Shown here: piece by piece, positions 16,152 through 23,994 of the stretch
How positions within the stretch are numbered: the first letter of the stretch is position 1
How the letters are laid out: each line of letters opens with the position of its first letter
Source: Pseudomonas lurida
Lineage (GTDB): Bacteria > Pseudomonadota > Gammaproteobacteria > Pseudomonadales > Pseudomonadaceae
Direction: 5' to 3'
DNA: 64,000 nt
NCBI RefSeq assembly: GCF_013522705.1
Contig: NZ_JAAMRE010000004.1
Span: forward strand, 1 to 64,000
The notes under the pieces: generated by a model
Seen by the model: the letters and a program-made list of their open reading frames with translations, nothing else
Told to the model about the DNA's origin: nothing
Databases searched by the model: none
Translations under genes and position numbers: made by a program

Positions 16152-16538
16152 ATGAACGAATCAAAATGTCAGGATTTGGGGCTGTTGTTTTTGCGCGGCA
16201 GCGGGGCGCTGTTCCTGCTGTGGGTGCATGGTTTGCCCAAACTGCTCGACTACAGCGGGCAATTGAAGCTGATCGAAGACCCGTTTCACCTGGGGGGCCA
16301 GGTCACTTTGCTGCTGGCGATTTTTGCCGAGGTGCTGTGCCCGCTGCTGATCATTGCCGGCGTGTTGGTGCGCCTGGCGTGCCTGCCGATCCTGGCGGTG
16401 CTGTTGATCGCCATGGTGGTGGTGCATCCGGAGTGGACGTTGTTTGAGGGGCAGTTCGGTTGGCTGCTGCTGGTCATTTTTTCCAGCGTGCTGATCGCAG
16501 GGCCTGGGCGCTTGGTGCTGAGCCGGCGTTTTGCCTGA
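16152..16538 (+). CDS. DoxX family membrane protein
   Basis: A 128-residue protein with four hydrophobic segments, started at ATG 16152 behind AGGGAG. The family pattern shows in GLLFLRGSGALFLLWVHGLPK near the N-terminus (described by ends), the acidic residue in LLLAIFAEVLCPLLII in the second helix, and a final PGRLVLSRRF. DoxX-type proteins of this size are often linked to redox or thiosulfate/sulfane metabolism, but no activity can be assigned here. It follows the LysR gene by 79 bp. Confidence 0.85.
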   Translation: MNESKCQDLGLLFLRGSGALFLLWVHGLPKLLDYSGQLKLIEDPFHLGGQVTLLLAIFAEVLCPLLIIAGVLVRLACLPILAVLLIAMVVVHPEWTLFEGQFGWLLLVIFSSVLIAGPGRLVLSRRFA

Positions 16539-16548
16539 GCAAAAAAAC

Positions 16549-16566
16549 GGCCGGGCAAGCCCGGCC
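16549..16566. terminator. Bidirectional Rho-independent terminator
   Basis: GGCCGGGC-AA-GCCCGGCC forms an 8-bp GC stem. On the minus strand it is followed by seven T (A7 at 16541-16547 on the plus strand), which makes it a good terminator for the arylesterase gene. On the plus strand the tail is AAAATAAGG, so it is weaker for doxX. Confidence 0.75.
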
Positions 16567-16593
16567 AAAATAAGGAGAGGGTGATTCACGGGT

Positions 16594-16630
16594 GATGATC
16601 GCTTGCACGCAGAACGTGCAAGCGATCATC
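16594..16630. repeat. Perfect 15-bp stem-loop 13 bp downstream of the arylesterase stop
   Basis: GATGATCGCTTGCAC and GTGCAAGCGATCATC are perfect inverted repeats around a 7-base loop. There is no T-run, so it is not a classic terminator. It may protect the 3' end of the esterase mRNA, or bind a protein. Confidence 0.6.
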
Positions 16631-16643
16631 AGGTGCGGGTGTT

Positions 16644-17462
16644 TCAGCGATTCAGGAAGGCCAACAGGTCTTCGTTCAACTGCTGGGTATGGGTGGCCGC
16701 GAAGCCGTGAGGTGCATCCTTGTACACCTTCAGTTCAGCGCCCTTGATCATCTCGGCCGCCACCTTGCCGGTGGTTTCGAACGGCACGATCTGGTCGCCG
16801 TCGCCGTGGATCACCAGGGTCGGTACATCGATCTTGGCCATGTCCGGGCGGAAGTCGGTTTCGGAGAACGCGGTGACGCAGTCGACCGTTGCCTTGAGGG
16901 AGGCCAGCAGGGCGATTTGCAAGGTCTGGGTCTGCACGCCTGCGGATACGCTCTGGCCCTTGTTGAGGCCATAGAACGGCGTATTGAAATCGCTGATGAA
17001 TTGCGCGCGATCCTTGAGCAGTTCGGCTTTGAAACCGGCGAACACGTCGAGCGGTACGCCCTGCGGGTAATCGGACTGCTGGCCGAAGATCGGCGTCACG
17101 GCGCCCAGCAACACCAGGCCGGCCACCCGTGCGCTGCCGTGGCGTGCGATGTAGCGCGCGACGTCTCCGCCACCCATGGAGAAACCCACCAGGGTCACGT
17201 CCTTGAGGTCCAGGTGCTCGATCAACTGCGCGATGTCGTCGGCAAAGGTGTCGTAGTCGTTGCCGGTCCACGGCTGGTCCGAACGGCCAAACCCGCGACG
17301 GTCGAAGGCGATGGTGCGAAAGCCGCGGCTGCTGAGGTACTCCATCTGGTATTCCCACATGTCGGCGTCCAGCGGCCAGCCGTGGCTGAACAGCACGGGC
17401 TTGCCGCTGCCCCAATCCTTGAAGTAGATCTGGGTACCGTCTTTGGCAACGAATGTGCTCAT
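16644..17462 (-). CDS. Arylesterase / non-heme haloperoxidase-type alpha/beta hydrolase (PFE)
   Basis: A 272-residue cytoplasmic alpha/beta hydrolase matching, from memory, the crystallised P. fluorescens arylesterase (PFE) over its whole length. Oxyanion-hole region FSHGWPLDADMW, nucleophile elbow GFSMGG (Ser95 counting Met), acid HGDGDQ and catalytic His in PHGF are all present. It hydrolyses short aryl and alkyl esters and can perform perhydrolysis. The residue after HGW is Pro30 (29 without Met), where I recall Leu in the characterised enzyme; Pro there is typical of perhydrolases. It is a single gene with its own terminator. Confidence 0.95.
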   Translation of the reverse strand: MSTFVAKDGTQIYFKDWGSGKPVLFSHGWPLDADMWEYQMEYLSSRGFRTIAFDRRGFGRSDQPWTGNDYDTFADDIAQLIEHLDLKDVTLVGFSMGGGDVARYIARHGSARVAGLVLLGAVTPIFGQQSDYPQGVPLDVFAGFKAELLKDRAQFISDFNTPFYGLNKGQSVSAGVQTQTLQIALLASLKATVDCVTAFSETDFRPDMAKIDVPTLVIHGDGDQIVPFETTGKVAAEMIKGAELKVYKDAPHGFAATHTQQLNEDLLAFLNR

Positions 17463-17551
17463 TGAAAACTCCTTGATTGAGGGACTGAAAAACCCGCCTC
17501 ACTATTGCCCGAAACCGGGCCTGGGGCTTGTACGGGTGTGCTTGCCTGGGT

Positions 17552-18943
17552 TCACCAGCTGAACTTGAGTTCCACCCCCAGGTAATTGCTGTCATCGCCG
17601 CCGGCGTCGCGCAAGGTACGGCCCACGGCGTAATGCACTGCTTCAACGGCGCCGGTGAGGTTCGGTGTAAACACATAGTCGGTACGTAGCTGACCATAGG
17701 CACCGGTCCAGCGTTCACCCTGGCCTGCGGTGCCGGCGACCGGCAGATTCGGTTGCGTGTACACCGCGTCGCTGGTGGTCTGGCGCCACAGCAGACCGAC
17801 GGCGGTCTGCACGCTGAGCTTGTCGATGGGCTTGACGGTGATCGACGGTTTGACGTGAATCAGGTTGCTGTAGCCCGTATAGCCGGCCAGGGAAAAGTAG
17901 TAGCCGTTGGGGAACAGCGGATTGAACGTGCCGACTGTGCCGTCCCCGGTTTTGCGGTCGCCCGAGGCGATGTCCAGTTGCAGGCCGATGCGCGGTTTCC
18001 AGGCCAGGCTGTCGAAGGTGTAGCCGGTGCGACTGCCGCCGGCCCAGGCGCGAATGTCCTTGCTGCCCACCGAGCCGCTTTGCAGCATCGTTTCGATGTC
18101 CCAGTCAAAACCCATGGCCGCGCCGCCCAGGCGTGCGTCGAACAGGTGGCGGGTCTCGTCGCCGTCTGCATCCAGATAGTGCGCGGCGCTGCGTTCATAC
18201 ACACCGTAGTAGGCCGACAACTCGTTCTTGCCGCCCACCAGGCGCTCGACCCTCAGCATATGGAAGCGCGCGTCACTGTTGGACTTGTCGTCGAAATGCC
18301 GGCCGTCCTGATACTGCACCGGTTGGCTGGCGATCCCGATAAAGCGCCAGTCAGACGTCTCCCAGTCGGCCCACAACGCATCGAATGACTGACGCACATT
18401 CGGCCCGTCGCGCGATGAGATGAAGCGCTGCAGGTCGAAGGCGAAATCCTGGCGCCCCGCGCGGGCCTTGAGCGTGCCGCTGTCGAAGGTGTTGACGTAC
18501 TCGGCGAACGCCAGACGCAGATCGACACGGTTCTGGTCAGCGCCGCCGACCGTGGTCTTGTCGTAGGCGCGCACGTCCTCAAGCTGGGTGAACACCCGCC
18601 AGTGCTCGTTCAGGTGCAGGTCGGCGTGGACCTGCAAGCGCTGGATCAGGTAACGATCACGGTCCACGTTCTTCACACCGAAGCCACTGGCGTCGTTCAT
18701 TTCGAAGCGCTCGCGCAAGGTCGCTCCCAACGACAGATAGGTGAACGGGTTGGCGCTGGACAACGGCAGGTACTTGAGGTTGTCCAGCGGCTGCGTGCGC
18801 AGCGCCGGGTCCTTGAGTACCGACCAGTCTTCCTGCCAGCGATTGGCCTTGATGGACGGGCGCGTCCGCTGCTCGTCGGCGTGGACGCCGCCTACGAGCA
18901 GCGGCCACAGCACGGCCAGGCTCCAGCCTGTGCAACGAATCAT
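17552..18943 (-). CDS. Alginate-export-family outer-membrane porin
   Basis: A 463-residue exported protein: signal peptide ending near VHADEQ (residue 24), then alternating hydrophobic beta strands and a C-terminal Trp (GVELKFSW), as expected for an outer-membrane beta barrel. LSLGATLRERFEMND, RYLIQRLQVHADLHLNEHWR (described by ends) and VRAYDKTTVGGADQN recall the AlgE/alginate-export domain. The substrate is unknown. Many such Pseudomonas proteins sit outside alginate operons. It overlaps by 4 bp the upstream gene for a secreted glyoxalase-fold protein, which implies co-expression. Confidence 0.82.
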   Translation of the reverse strand: MIRCTGWSLAVLWPLLVGGVHADEQRTRPSIKANRWQEDWSVLKDPALRTQPLDNLKYLPLSSANPFTYLSLGATLRERFEMNDASGFGVKNVDRDRYLIQRLQVHADLHLNEHWRVFTQLEDVRAYDKTTVGGADQNRVDLRLAFAEYVNTFDSGTLKARAGRQDFAFDLQRFISSRDGPNVRQSFDALWADWETSDWRFIGIASQPVQYQDGRHFDDKSNSDARFHMLRVERLVGGKNELSAYYGVYERSAAHYLDADGDETRHLFDARLGGAAMGFDWDIETMLQSGSVGSKDIRAWAGGSRTGYTFDSLAWKPRIGLQLDIASGDRKTGDGTVGTFNPLFPNGYYFSLAGYTGYSNLIHVKPSITVKPIDKLSVQTAVGLLWRQTTSDAVYTQPNLPVAGTAGQGERWTGAYGQLRTDYVFTPNLTGAVEAVHYAVGRTLRDAGGDDSNYLGVELKFSW

Positions 18944-19836
18944 TGGGCCGCGTTGAGTTGGTGGATCTCGGCGACGTAACCGCCGGGGAATTCAACCAAT
19001 GCACTGCGACGGCCCTTGCTGTCGAACGTCGGCACCAGCACTTTGGCCCCTGAGCCGGTGGCCTTGCCCAGGGTGGCGTTCAGGTCGGCGACCTGGTAGC
19101 CGGTGGTTTCATGGCCGAAGGGGTAGGGCAGTTGACCGTTGGTGACCAGCACGGCCATGCGGCCGAACGAAGACTCGATGTCCACGCGACGGTAGGTGCC
19201 ATTGCCTTGCCCTACGTCCACGCCGGGTGCCTGTTGGTTGTCGGCCAGGATTTTGCCGTGGGAAAACCCCAGGAAGGCCTTGATAAACGCATCGGCGCGG
19301 TCGGCTGACAGGTACACGCGGTTTTCCGGCACGGTCTGGAACGCGGCGTAGTCCGGGGTCTTGGTGTGCCAGTAGAGCTGCATGTTCACACCGCCCGGCC
19401 ATTGCACCACCGCATCGCGCCCGATGGGGTCGGGGAAGTCGCTGACGATCACCGCCGCGCCATTTTCGCGGGCGGCCTTGAGCGCCACGTCCATATCCTT
19501 GACCAGATAGCCGTTACGTTCCTGGCCGAACGGGTGCGGGATCGGCGTGGTAAAGCCGAACAGCGACACGGTGCCGGCCGGCGTCTGCAGCAATTGCGAG
19601 GTGGTGCTGCTCGGCACCGGCAACACGTTGACCACCACCTGGGGTGTACTTTTGCCGCCAAAGGTAGCGAGGAAACTCTGGGCAAACCGGTCGACATCCG
19701 CCGGAGCGACATACACGTGGCTGGTGTCGTACTGCGGGGCCACCGCTACGCTCGGTGTCGCCGCGACTGCAGTGCCCATCACCGCGCCGGCCAGCAGCGT
19801 CACTGCCAGGCTTACCCTGATTGCTCTGTTAACCAT
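18940..19836 (-). CDS. Secreted VOC/glyoxalase-fold protein with two repeats
   Basis: A 298-residue protein with a signal peptide (cleavage near AVAATPS, residue 26). The body has two similar halves, each with a strand near YVAPADVDRFAQSFLATF or YLSADRADAFIKAFLGF, a PFG element (PHPFGQERNGYLVKDMDVAL, PYPFGHETTGYQVADLNATL) and a sugar- or metal-site-like strand near the end (VQWPGGVNMQLYWH, VEFPGGYVAEIHQ). This is the double beta-alpha-beta-beta-beta pattern of VOC proteins. Enzymatic activity is unknown. It is the first gene of a two-gene operon with the porin. Confidence 0.75.
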   Translation of the reverse strand: MVNRAIRVSLAVTLLAGAVMGTAVAATPSVAVAPQYDTSHVYVAPADVDRFAQSFLATFGGKSTPQVVVNVLPVPSSTTSQLLQTPAGTVSLFGFTTPIPHPFGQERNGYLVKDMDVALKAARENGAAVIVSDFPDPIGRDAVVQWPGGVNMQLYWHTKTPDYAAFQTVPENRVYLSADRADAFIKAFLGFSHGKILADNQQAPGVDVGQGNGTYRRVDIESSFGRMAVLVTNGQLPYPFGHETTGYQVADLNATLGKATGSGAKVLVPTFDSKGRRSALVEFPGGYVAEIHQLNAAQ

Positions 19837-19980
19837 GCCTGCTCTCCGTGTTCCAGATGATCGAAAGTCGTGAGGTTAGGCGGCGTGGCGCGAGGGGAAT
19901 TGTACGGGCGTGCTCGGTTGAACGTTTCAGCGTCTATGCTGGTCCACTGACCTCAACGTCAGATCACACAGGTGAACGAA

Positions 19981-21048
19981 ATGGCCAAGACTTACAGCTA
20001 CGCCGCTCGGGACTCCAAGGACTCGCTCAAGCCCTTTACCTTCGAGCGCCGCACCCCAGGGGCGGATGACGTACAAATCGACATTCTGTATTGCGGCGTC
20101 TGCCACTCCGATTTGCATACCGCGCGCAACGAGTGGAACAACACCCTTTATCCATCGGTGCCGGGGCACGAAATCGTCGGCCGCGTAACGGCGGTGGGCG
20201 CCAATGTGAAGAAATTCAAGGTCGGCGACCTGGCCGGCGTCGGTTGCATGGTCGACAGTTGCCAGCACTGCGCGTCATGTGCCGAGGGCGAAGAGCAGTA
20301 CTGCGAGAACGGCTTTACCGGCACCTACAACGGCCCGGTGTTCGGCGGTGAAAACACCTACGGCGGGTACTCGGACAACATCGTAGTCAAGGAGAAGTTC
20401 GTGCTGCGCATCTCCCACGATGACAGCAACCTGGCCGCGGTGGCGCCGCTGCTGTGCGCCGGCATCACCACCTATTCGCCGCTGCATCACTGGAAGGTCG
20501 GGCCGGGCAAGAAAGTCGGCGTAGTCGGCCTTGGCGGCCTGGGCCATATGGCGGTGAAAATCGCCCATGCCATGGGCGCCCATGTGACCTTGTTCACCAC
20601 CTCGCCCAACAAGCGCGAAGACGGCCTGCGCCTGGGCGCCGACCAGGTCGTGGTGTCGAAGAACCCGGATGAAATGGCCAAGGTTGCCAACAGCCTGGAT
20701 TTCATCCTCAACACGGTCGCCGCGCCCCACGACCTGGATGCGTTTCTCAACCTGCTCAAGCGCGACGGCACCATGACCCTGGTCGGTGCCCCCGACAGCC
20801 CGCACCCATCGCCCACGGTATTCAACCTGATCTTCAAGCGCCGCAGCCTGGCCGGTTCGCTGATCGGCGGCATCCAGGAGACCCAGGATATGCTGGACTT
20901 CTGCGCCAGACACGGGATCGTCTCGGACGTGGAAATGATCGACATCCAGGGCATCAATGAAGCCTACGAGCGCATGCTCAAGGGCGACGTGAAGTACCGC
21001 TTCGTGATCGATATGGACAGCTTGAAGAAAGAAAGCCACGCGGCCTGA
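19981..21048 (+). CDS. Zinc-dependent NAD(P) alcohol dehydrogenase (YahK/CAD type)
   Basis: A protein of 355 residues from ATG 19981, behind AGGTGA; a GTG three codons upstream is less well placed. Catalytic zinc ligands are in YCGVCHSDLH and PGHEIVGRV, structural zinc cysteines in CQHCASCAEGEEQYC. The Rossmann motif is VGLGGLGHMAVK near residue 180. GTYNGPVFGGENTYGGYSD (split by loop) and the later TVAAPHDLDAFL are typical of the cinnamyl-alcohol/aldehyde reductase group. It reduces a wide range of aldehydes with NADPH. It stands alone. Confidence 0.92.
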   Translation: MAKTYSYAARDSKDSLKPFTFERRTPGADDVQIDILYCGVCHSDLHTARNEWNNTLYPSVPGHEIVGRVTAVGANVKKFKVGDLAGVGCMVDSCQHCASCAEGEEQYCENGFTGTYNGPVFGGENTYGGYSDNIVVKEKFVLRISHDDSNLAAVAPLLCAGITTYSPLHHWKVGPGKKVGVVGLGGLGHMAVKIAHAMGAHVTLFTTSPNKREDGLRLGADQVVVSKNPDEMAKVANSLDFILNTVAAPHDLDAFLNLLKRDGTMTLVGAPDSPHPSPTVFNLIFKRRSLAGSLIGGIQETQDMLDFCARHGIVSDVEMIDIQGINEAYERMLKGDVKYRFVIDMDSLKKESHAA

Positions 21049-21145
21049 CGCCGGGCGGTGTGAGGGTGGCTTTGTCAGGCGTTGCATCGTTGCGCCAACT
21101 GCGCCAGGCTTACGGGCCTCGACTGCTGCGTTGGAGCGACCTGCG

Positions 21146-21700
21146 ATGCGGGCCACCCGTTTGACCCTGATCTGCCATGCCGTCACGCCCCTGCAAAAGC
21201 AGGGGCGTTTTGCCGATGACGAATCGGTAGCGATGGACTGGCAGGGCGCCGCGCTGTCACTGGCCGCTCGTTACAAGCCAGGCGCGCGGCTGCTGAGCGG
21301 GCCGGAGGCGCGGACCCGGCAAACGGCGCGGTTGTTCGGCGCCCATGCCGAGATCGACGAGACGCTGCGCGACATTGACCTGGGCCAATGGCGGGGGCGC
21401 GATATCCGCACACTCGACCCTGCCGCGCTGGACCGCTGGCGTGCCGACAGCGCCAGTTCGCCCCACGGTGGCGAGTCGGTCGATCAGCTCTGCGCCCGTG
21501 TCGCGTTGTGGGTGAAGTCTCTTGAGTGCCAGCCGGGCCATAGCGTGGCGATCACTCATCCTTTTGTGATCCGTGCGGCGATGCTGTGCGTCATGCAGTT
21601 TCCGGCGGCGATGTTCTACCGCATAGACGTGGAGCCGCTGTCCGCCGTCGAGTTGCGCTTCAACCAGGTGTGGCGCCTGCGCCTGGAAACTCACGCTTGA
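21146..21700 (+). CDS. Histidine-phosphatase-fold protein with altered RHG motif
   Basis: A protein of 184 residues from ATG 21146, with GGAG ten bases upstream. The phosphoglycerate-mutase/CobC fold is indicated by the N-terminal LTLICHAVTPLQKQG, SGPEARTRQTARLFG near 55, LGQWRGRDI near 85, HGGESVDQL near 115 and the second His in SVAITHPFVIRAAM. In active members the first motif is RHG; here it reads CHA, so the phosphate-binding Arg is missing and activity is doubtful or changed. It lies 45 bp upstream of cobF, and a CobC-like role in cobalamin synthesis is only suggested by that position. Confidence 0.75.
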   Translation: MRATRLTLICHAVTPLQKQGRFADDESVAMDWQGAALSLAARYKPGARLLSGPEARTRQTARLFGAHAEIDETLRDIDLGQWRGRDIRTLDPAALDRWRADSASSPHGGESVDQLCARVALWVKSLECQPGHSVAITHPFVIRAAMLCVMQFPAAMFYRIDVEPLSAVELRFNQVWRLRLETHA

Positions 21701-21745
21701 GTGGGTGAACATGGCAAAATCCACGGCCCGCACTGAGAGCACCCC

Positions 21746-22501
21746 ATGAAACGCATCCTGATCATCGGCATTGGCGCCGGCAACCCTGACTACATCACGA
21801 TGCAGGCCGTAAAGGCGCTGAACTGCACCGACGTGTTTTTCCTGATGGATAAGGGCCAAAGCAAAGACAAGTTGATCGACCTGCGCCGCGAGATCTGCCA
21901 GACCTACATCACCAGGCCCGGCTACCGCTTTGTCGAGGCCGATTGCCCCGAGCGCGTGCGCGGCGATATCGACTACACCACCGCCGTGCAAGACCTCAAC
22001 CGCGACAAGCAAGCCACCTTCGAACGCATGATCAACGAGGAAATGGCTGACGGCGAAGTCGGTGCGTTCCTGGCCTGGGGCGACCCGGCGTTGTACGACA
22101 GCACCATTCGCATCCTGCAGGCGATCCTGGCCAGTGGCCGTTGCGTGTTTGAATTCGAAGTGATCCCCGGCATCACCAGCGTGCAGGCCCTGGCGGCCCA
22201 GCATAAGGTCGCGTTGAATCGCATCGGCAAGTCTGTCGAGATCACCACCGGGCGCCGTCTGGCGGCAGGGCAGGCCGGCGACGCCGATACCCTGGTGGTG
22301 ATGCTGGATGCTGAAGATTCCTACCGCAGCGTGGCCGATCAAGACCTGGAGATCTACTGGGGCGCTTATTTGGGCACGCCGGATGAAATACTGATCAGCG
22401 GCAAGGTCGCCGAAGTCGCGGACGATATCCAGCGCGTACGCAAGGCGGCGCGCCAGGCCAATGGCTGGATCATGGATACTTATTTGCTGCGCAAACCCTG
22501 A
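21746..22501 (+). CDS. cobF: Precorrin-6A synthase (deacetylating)
   Basis: A 251-residue SAM-dependent methyltransferase of the tetrapyrrole methylase family. Glycine-rich start IIGIGAGNPDYITMQAV, the LAWGDPALYDSTIRIL motif near residue 108 and the EVIPGITSVQALAA motif near 140 are typical of the family. Among corrin methylases the overall sequence fits CobF, which methylates C-1 and removes the acetyl group during aerobic cobalamin synthesis. No other cob gene is present, so it is an isolated cobF, as I recall from other pseudomonads. It is followed after 11 bp by an esterase gene. Confidence 0.92.
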   Translation: MKRILIIGIGAGNPDYITMQAVKALNCTDVFFLMDKGQSKDKLIDLRREICQTYITRPGYRFVEADCPERVRGDIDYTTAVQDLNRDKQATFERMINEEMADGEVGAFLAWGDPALYDSTIRILQAILASGRCVFEFEVIPGITSVQALAAQHKVALNRIGKSVEITTGRRLAAGQAGDADTLVVMLDAEDSYRSVADQDLEIYWGAYLGTPDEILISGKVAEVADDIQRVRKAARQANGWIMDTYLLRKP

Positions 22502-22512
22502 GGTAACGCCTG

Positions 22513-23232
22513 ATGTTCAAATGGTTCGCTCTGACGCTGACACTGGTGGCGGGTGCCGCGCATGCCGACACTGCGTTGCACACTGATTTGCCGCTGGCCT
22601 ACCTGGAGCAGGCCCGGAGCGAGTCGCGTAACCAGCCGCTGGTGATCTTCCTGCATGGGTTCGGCAGCGACGAGCAAGACTTGTTCGGCATCAAGGACGC
22701 GCTGCCGTCGACCTGGACCTACCTGTCCGCACGCGCCCCGATGCCGGTGGCGCCCAGCGGTTACCGCTGGTTCACCAAGACCCCGGGGGATGGCGAATAC
22801 GACGGCGAGCCCGCCGACCTGCAGCGCAGTGCCGGGTTGATCAAAGACTTTGTGAGCCAAGCCACCACCAAATACCACACCCGCAGTGACCGGGTGTTCC
22901 TGGTCGGGTTCAGCCAGGGCGCGATCATGACGTACGAAGTAGCGTTGCGTGACCCGCAACTCGTACGGGGCATCGCGGCGTTGAGCGGCAGCGTTTTGCC
23001 GGCGCTCAAGGCCGAGCTGAAACCGGATCCGCGCTTGAATCAGCTGGCGATCTTTATCGGCCACGGCACCCTGGATCAGGCGCTGCCGTACGCATCGGCG
23101 ACGCGGGCGAACGAGGTGTTGAGCGGGTTGGGGCTTGAACCGACGTTTCATGGCTATCCGGGGATGCCGCATACCATCAGCGAAGCAGAAGTGCAGGACA
23201 TTAAGGTTTGGTTGGAAGACAGCCTGAAGTAA
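22513..23232 (+). CDS. Exported carboxylesterase/phospholipase-like alpha/beta hydrolase
   Basis: A 239-residue protein with a signal peptide (AAHADTAL, cleavage near residue 19). The alpha/beta hydrolase core has VIFLHGFGSDEQDLFG near 45, nucleophile elbow VGFSQGAIMTYE near 137, an acid residue in GHGTLDQALPY near 187 and His in GMPHTISEAE near 218. This is the order of the carboxylesterase/phospholipase (COG0400-type) family. It probably hydrolyses short acyl esters in the periplasm. It follows cobF by 11 bp. Confidence 0.87.
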   Translation: MFKWFALTLTLVAGAAHADTALHTDLPLAYLEQARSESRNQPLVIFLHGFGSDEQDLFGIKDALPSTWTYLSARAPMPVAPSGYRWFTKTPGDGEYDGEPADLQRSAGLIKDFVSQATTKYHTRSDRVFLVGFSQGAIMTYEVALRDPQLVRGIAALSGSVLPALKAELKPDPRLNQLAIFIGHGTLDQALPYASATRANEVLSGLGLEPTFHGYPGMPHTISEAEVQDIKVWLEDSLK

Positions 23233-23268
23233 TGCCTGATCCAACTTTTGGGGCGCAATTCACACCGC

Positions 23269-23331
23269 CATCGGGGGCAAGCCCACTCCCACGGTAGACC
23301 GGAAATGTGGGAGGGGGCTTGCCCCCGATGG
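23269..23331. repeat. REPIN / inverted REP pair
   Basis: CCATCGGGGGCAAGCC at the left and GGCTTGCCCCCGATGG at the right face each other over 63 bp. They lie between the convergent ends of the esterase gene and a small exported protein gene. Confidence 0.87.
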
Positions 23332-23367
23332 GTCGATACTCATCTTCTGCACAACTAGCGAGTCGGG

Positions 23368-23922
23368 TTATCTGCCGCCGGTAATCTGCTTGACCAGCGC
23401 CGCGTGACCCTTGACATCGTCCGCCCGCGAGATGGCCTGGATCACCAGCAAGTGATTGCCTGAACCGCCAAGGAACGTGGAGTTAAGCGTCTTGCCGCCG
23501 CCCTGGGTGGCGGTGCTGTCGACCTGGCGCAGGCCGAGGCCCTTGAAGGTGAGTTTTTTCTCGCTCAGTTTCTTGAAGTCGGGCAGGGCGGCGCTCTGAT
23601 CCTTGACGAAACCGGCCACGGCGCCATCAAGGAACTGCGCGTCGTTGTCCTGGACGTCGATGCCATCGTTGCGCACGGTTTCGGCGACGATCACCACACT
23701 TTTGCTGGTCTGGTTGGCGTACATCGTGCCTTGGGTGACACCGGTGCCGTCCTGGGCCTTGTCGACCGGCAGGGTGTCGGCGACGTAGGCCTTGGGCAGC
23801 GTGAAGTTGAATTTGCCGCCCAGGGTGGTGATGGTTTGCGTGGTCGGCTTGGCGGCGGCGAATACGCTGCCGGCGGTAAGCGCAAGGGCCAGCAGGATGG
23901 CGGTCTTGGTGAAGGTGGCCAT
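23368..23922 (-). CDS. Exported conserved protein, DcrB/DUF1795-like
   Basis: A 184-residue protein with a clear signal peptide (LALALTAGSVFAAAKP, cleavage near residue 23). The mature part alternates strands, as in TITTLGGKFNFTLPKAYVAD, then GTMYANQTSKSVVIVAETV and LTFKGLGLRQVDSTATQGG. The ending SGNHLLVIQAISRADD recalls periplasmic DcrB-like proteins. I do not recognise a function. It lies downstream of the antiporter gene on the same strand, with 72 bp between them. Confidence 0.7.
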   Translation of the reverse strand: MATFTKTAILLALALTAGSVFAAAKPTTQTITTLGGKFNFTLPKAYVADTLPVDKAQDGTGVTQGTMYANQTSKSVVIVAETVRNDGIDVQDNDAQFLDGAVAGFVKDQSAALPDFKKLSEKKLTFKGLGLRQVDSTATQGGGKTLNSTFLGGSGNHLLVIQAISRADDVKGHAALVKQITGGR

Positions 23923-23994
23923 GAAGCGCTCCAGGGATAAACGAAATTGCGCCGTATTCTGTCAGAAATTTCGCAATATCGTTCATCCCTTACC

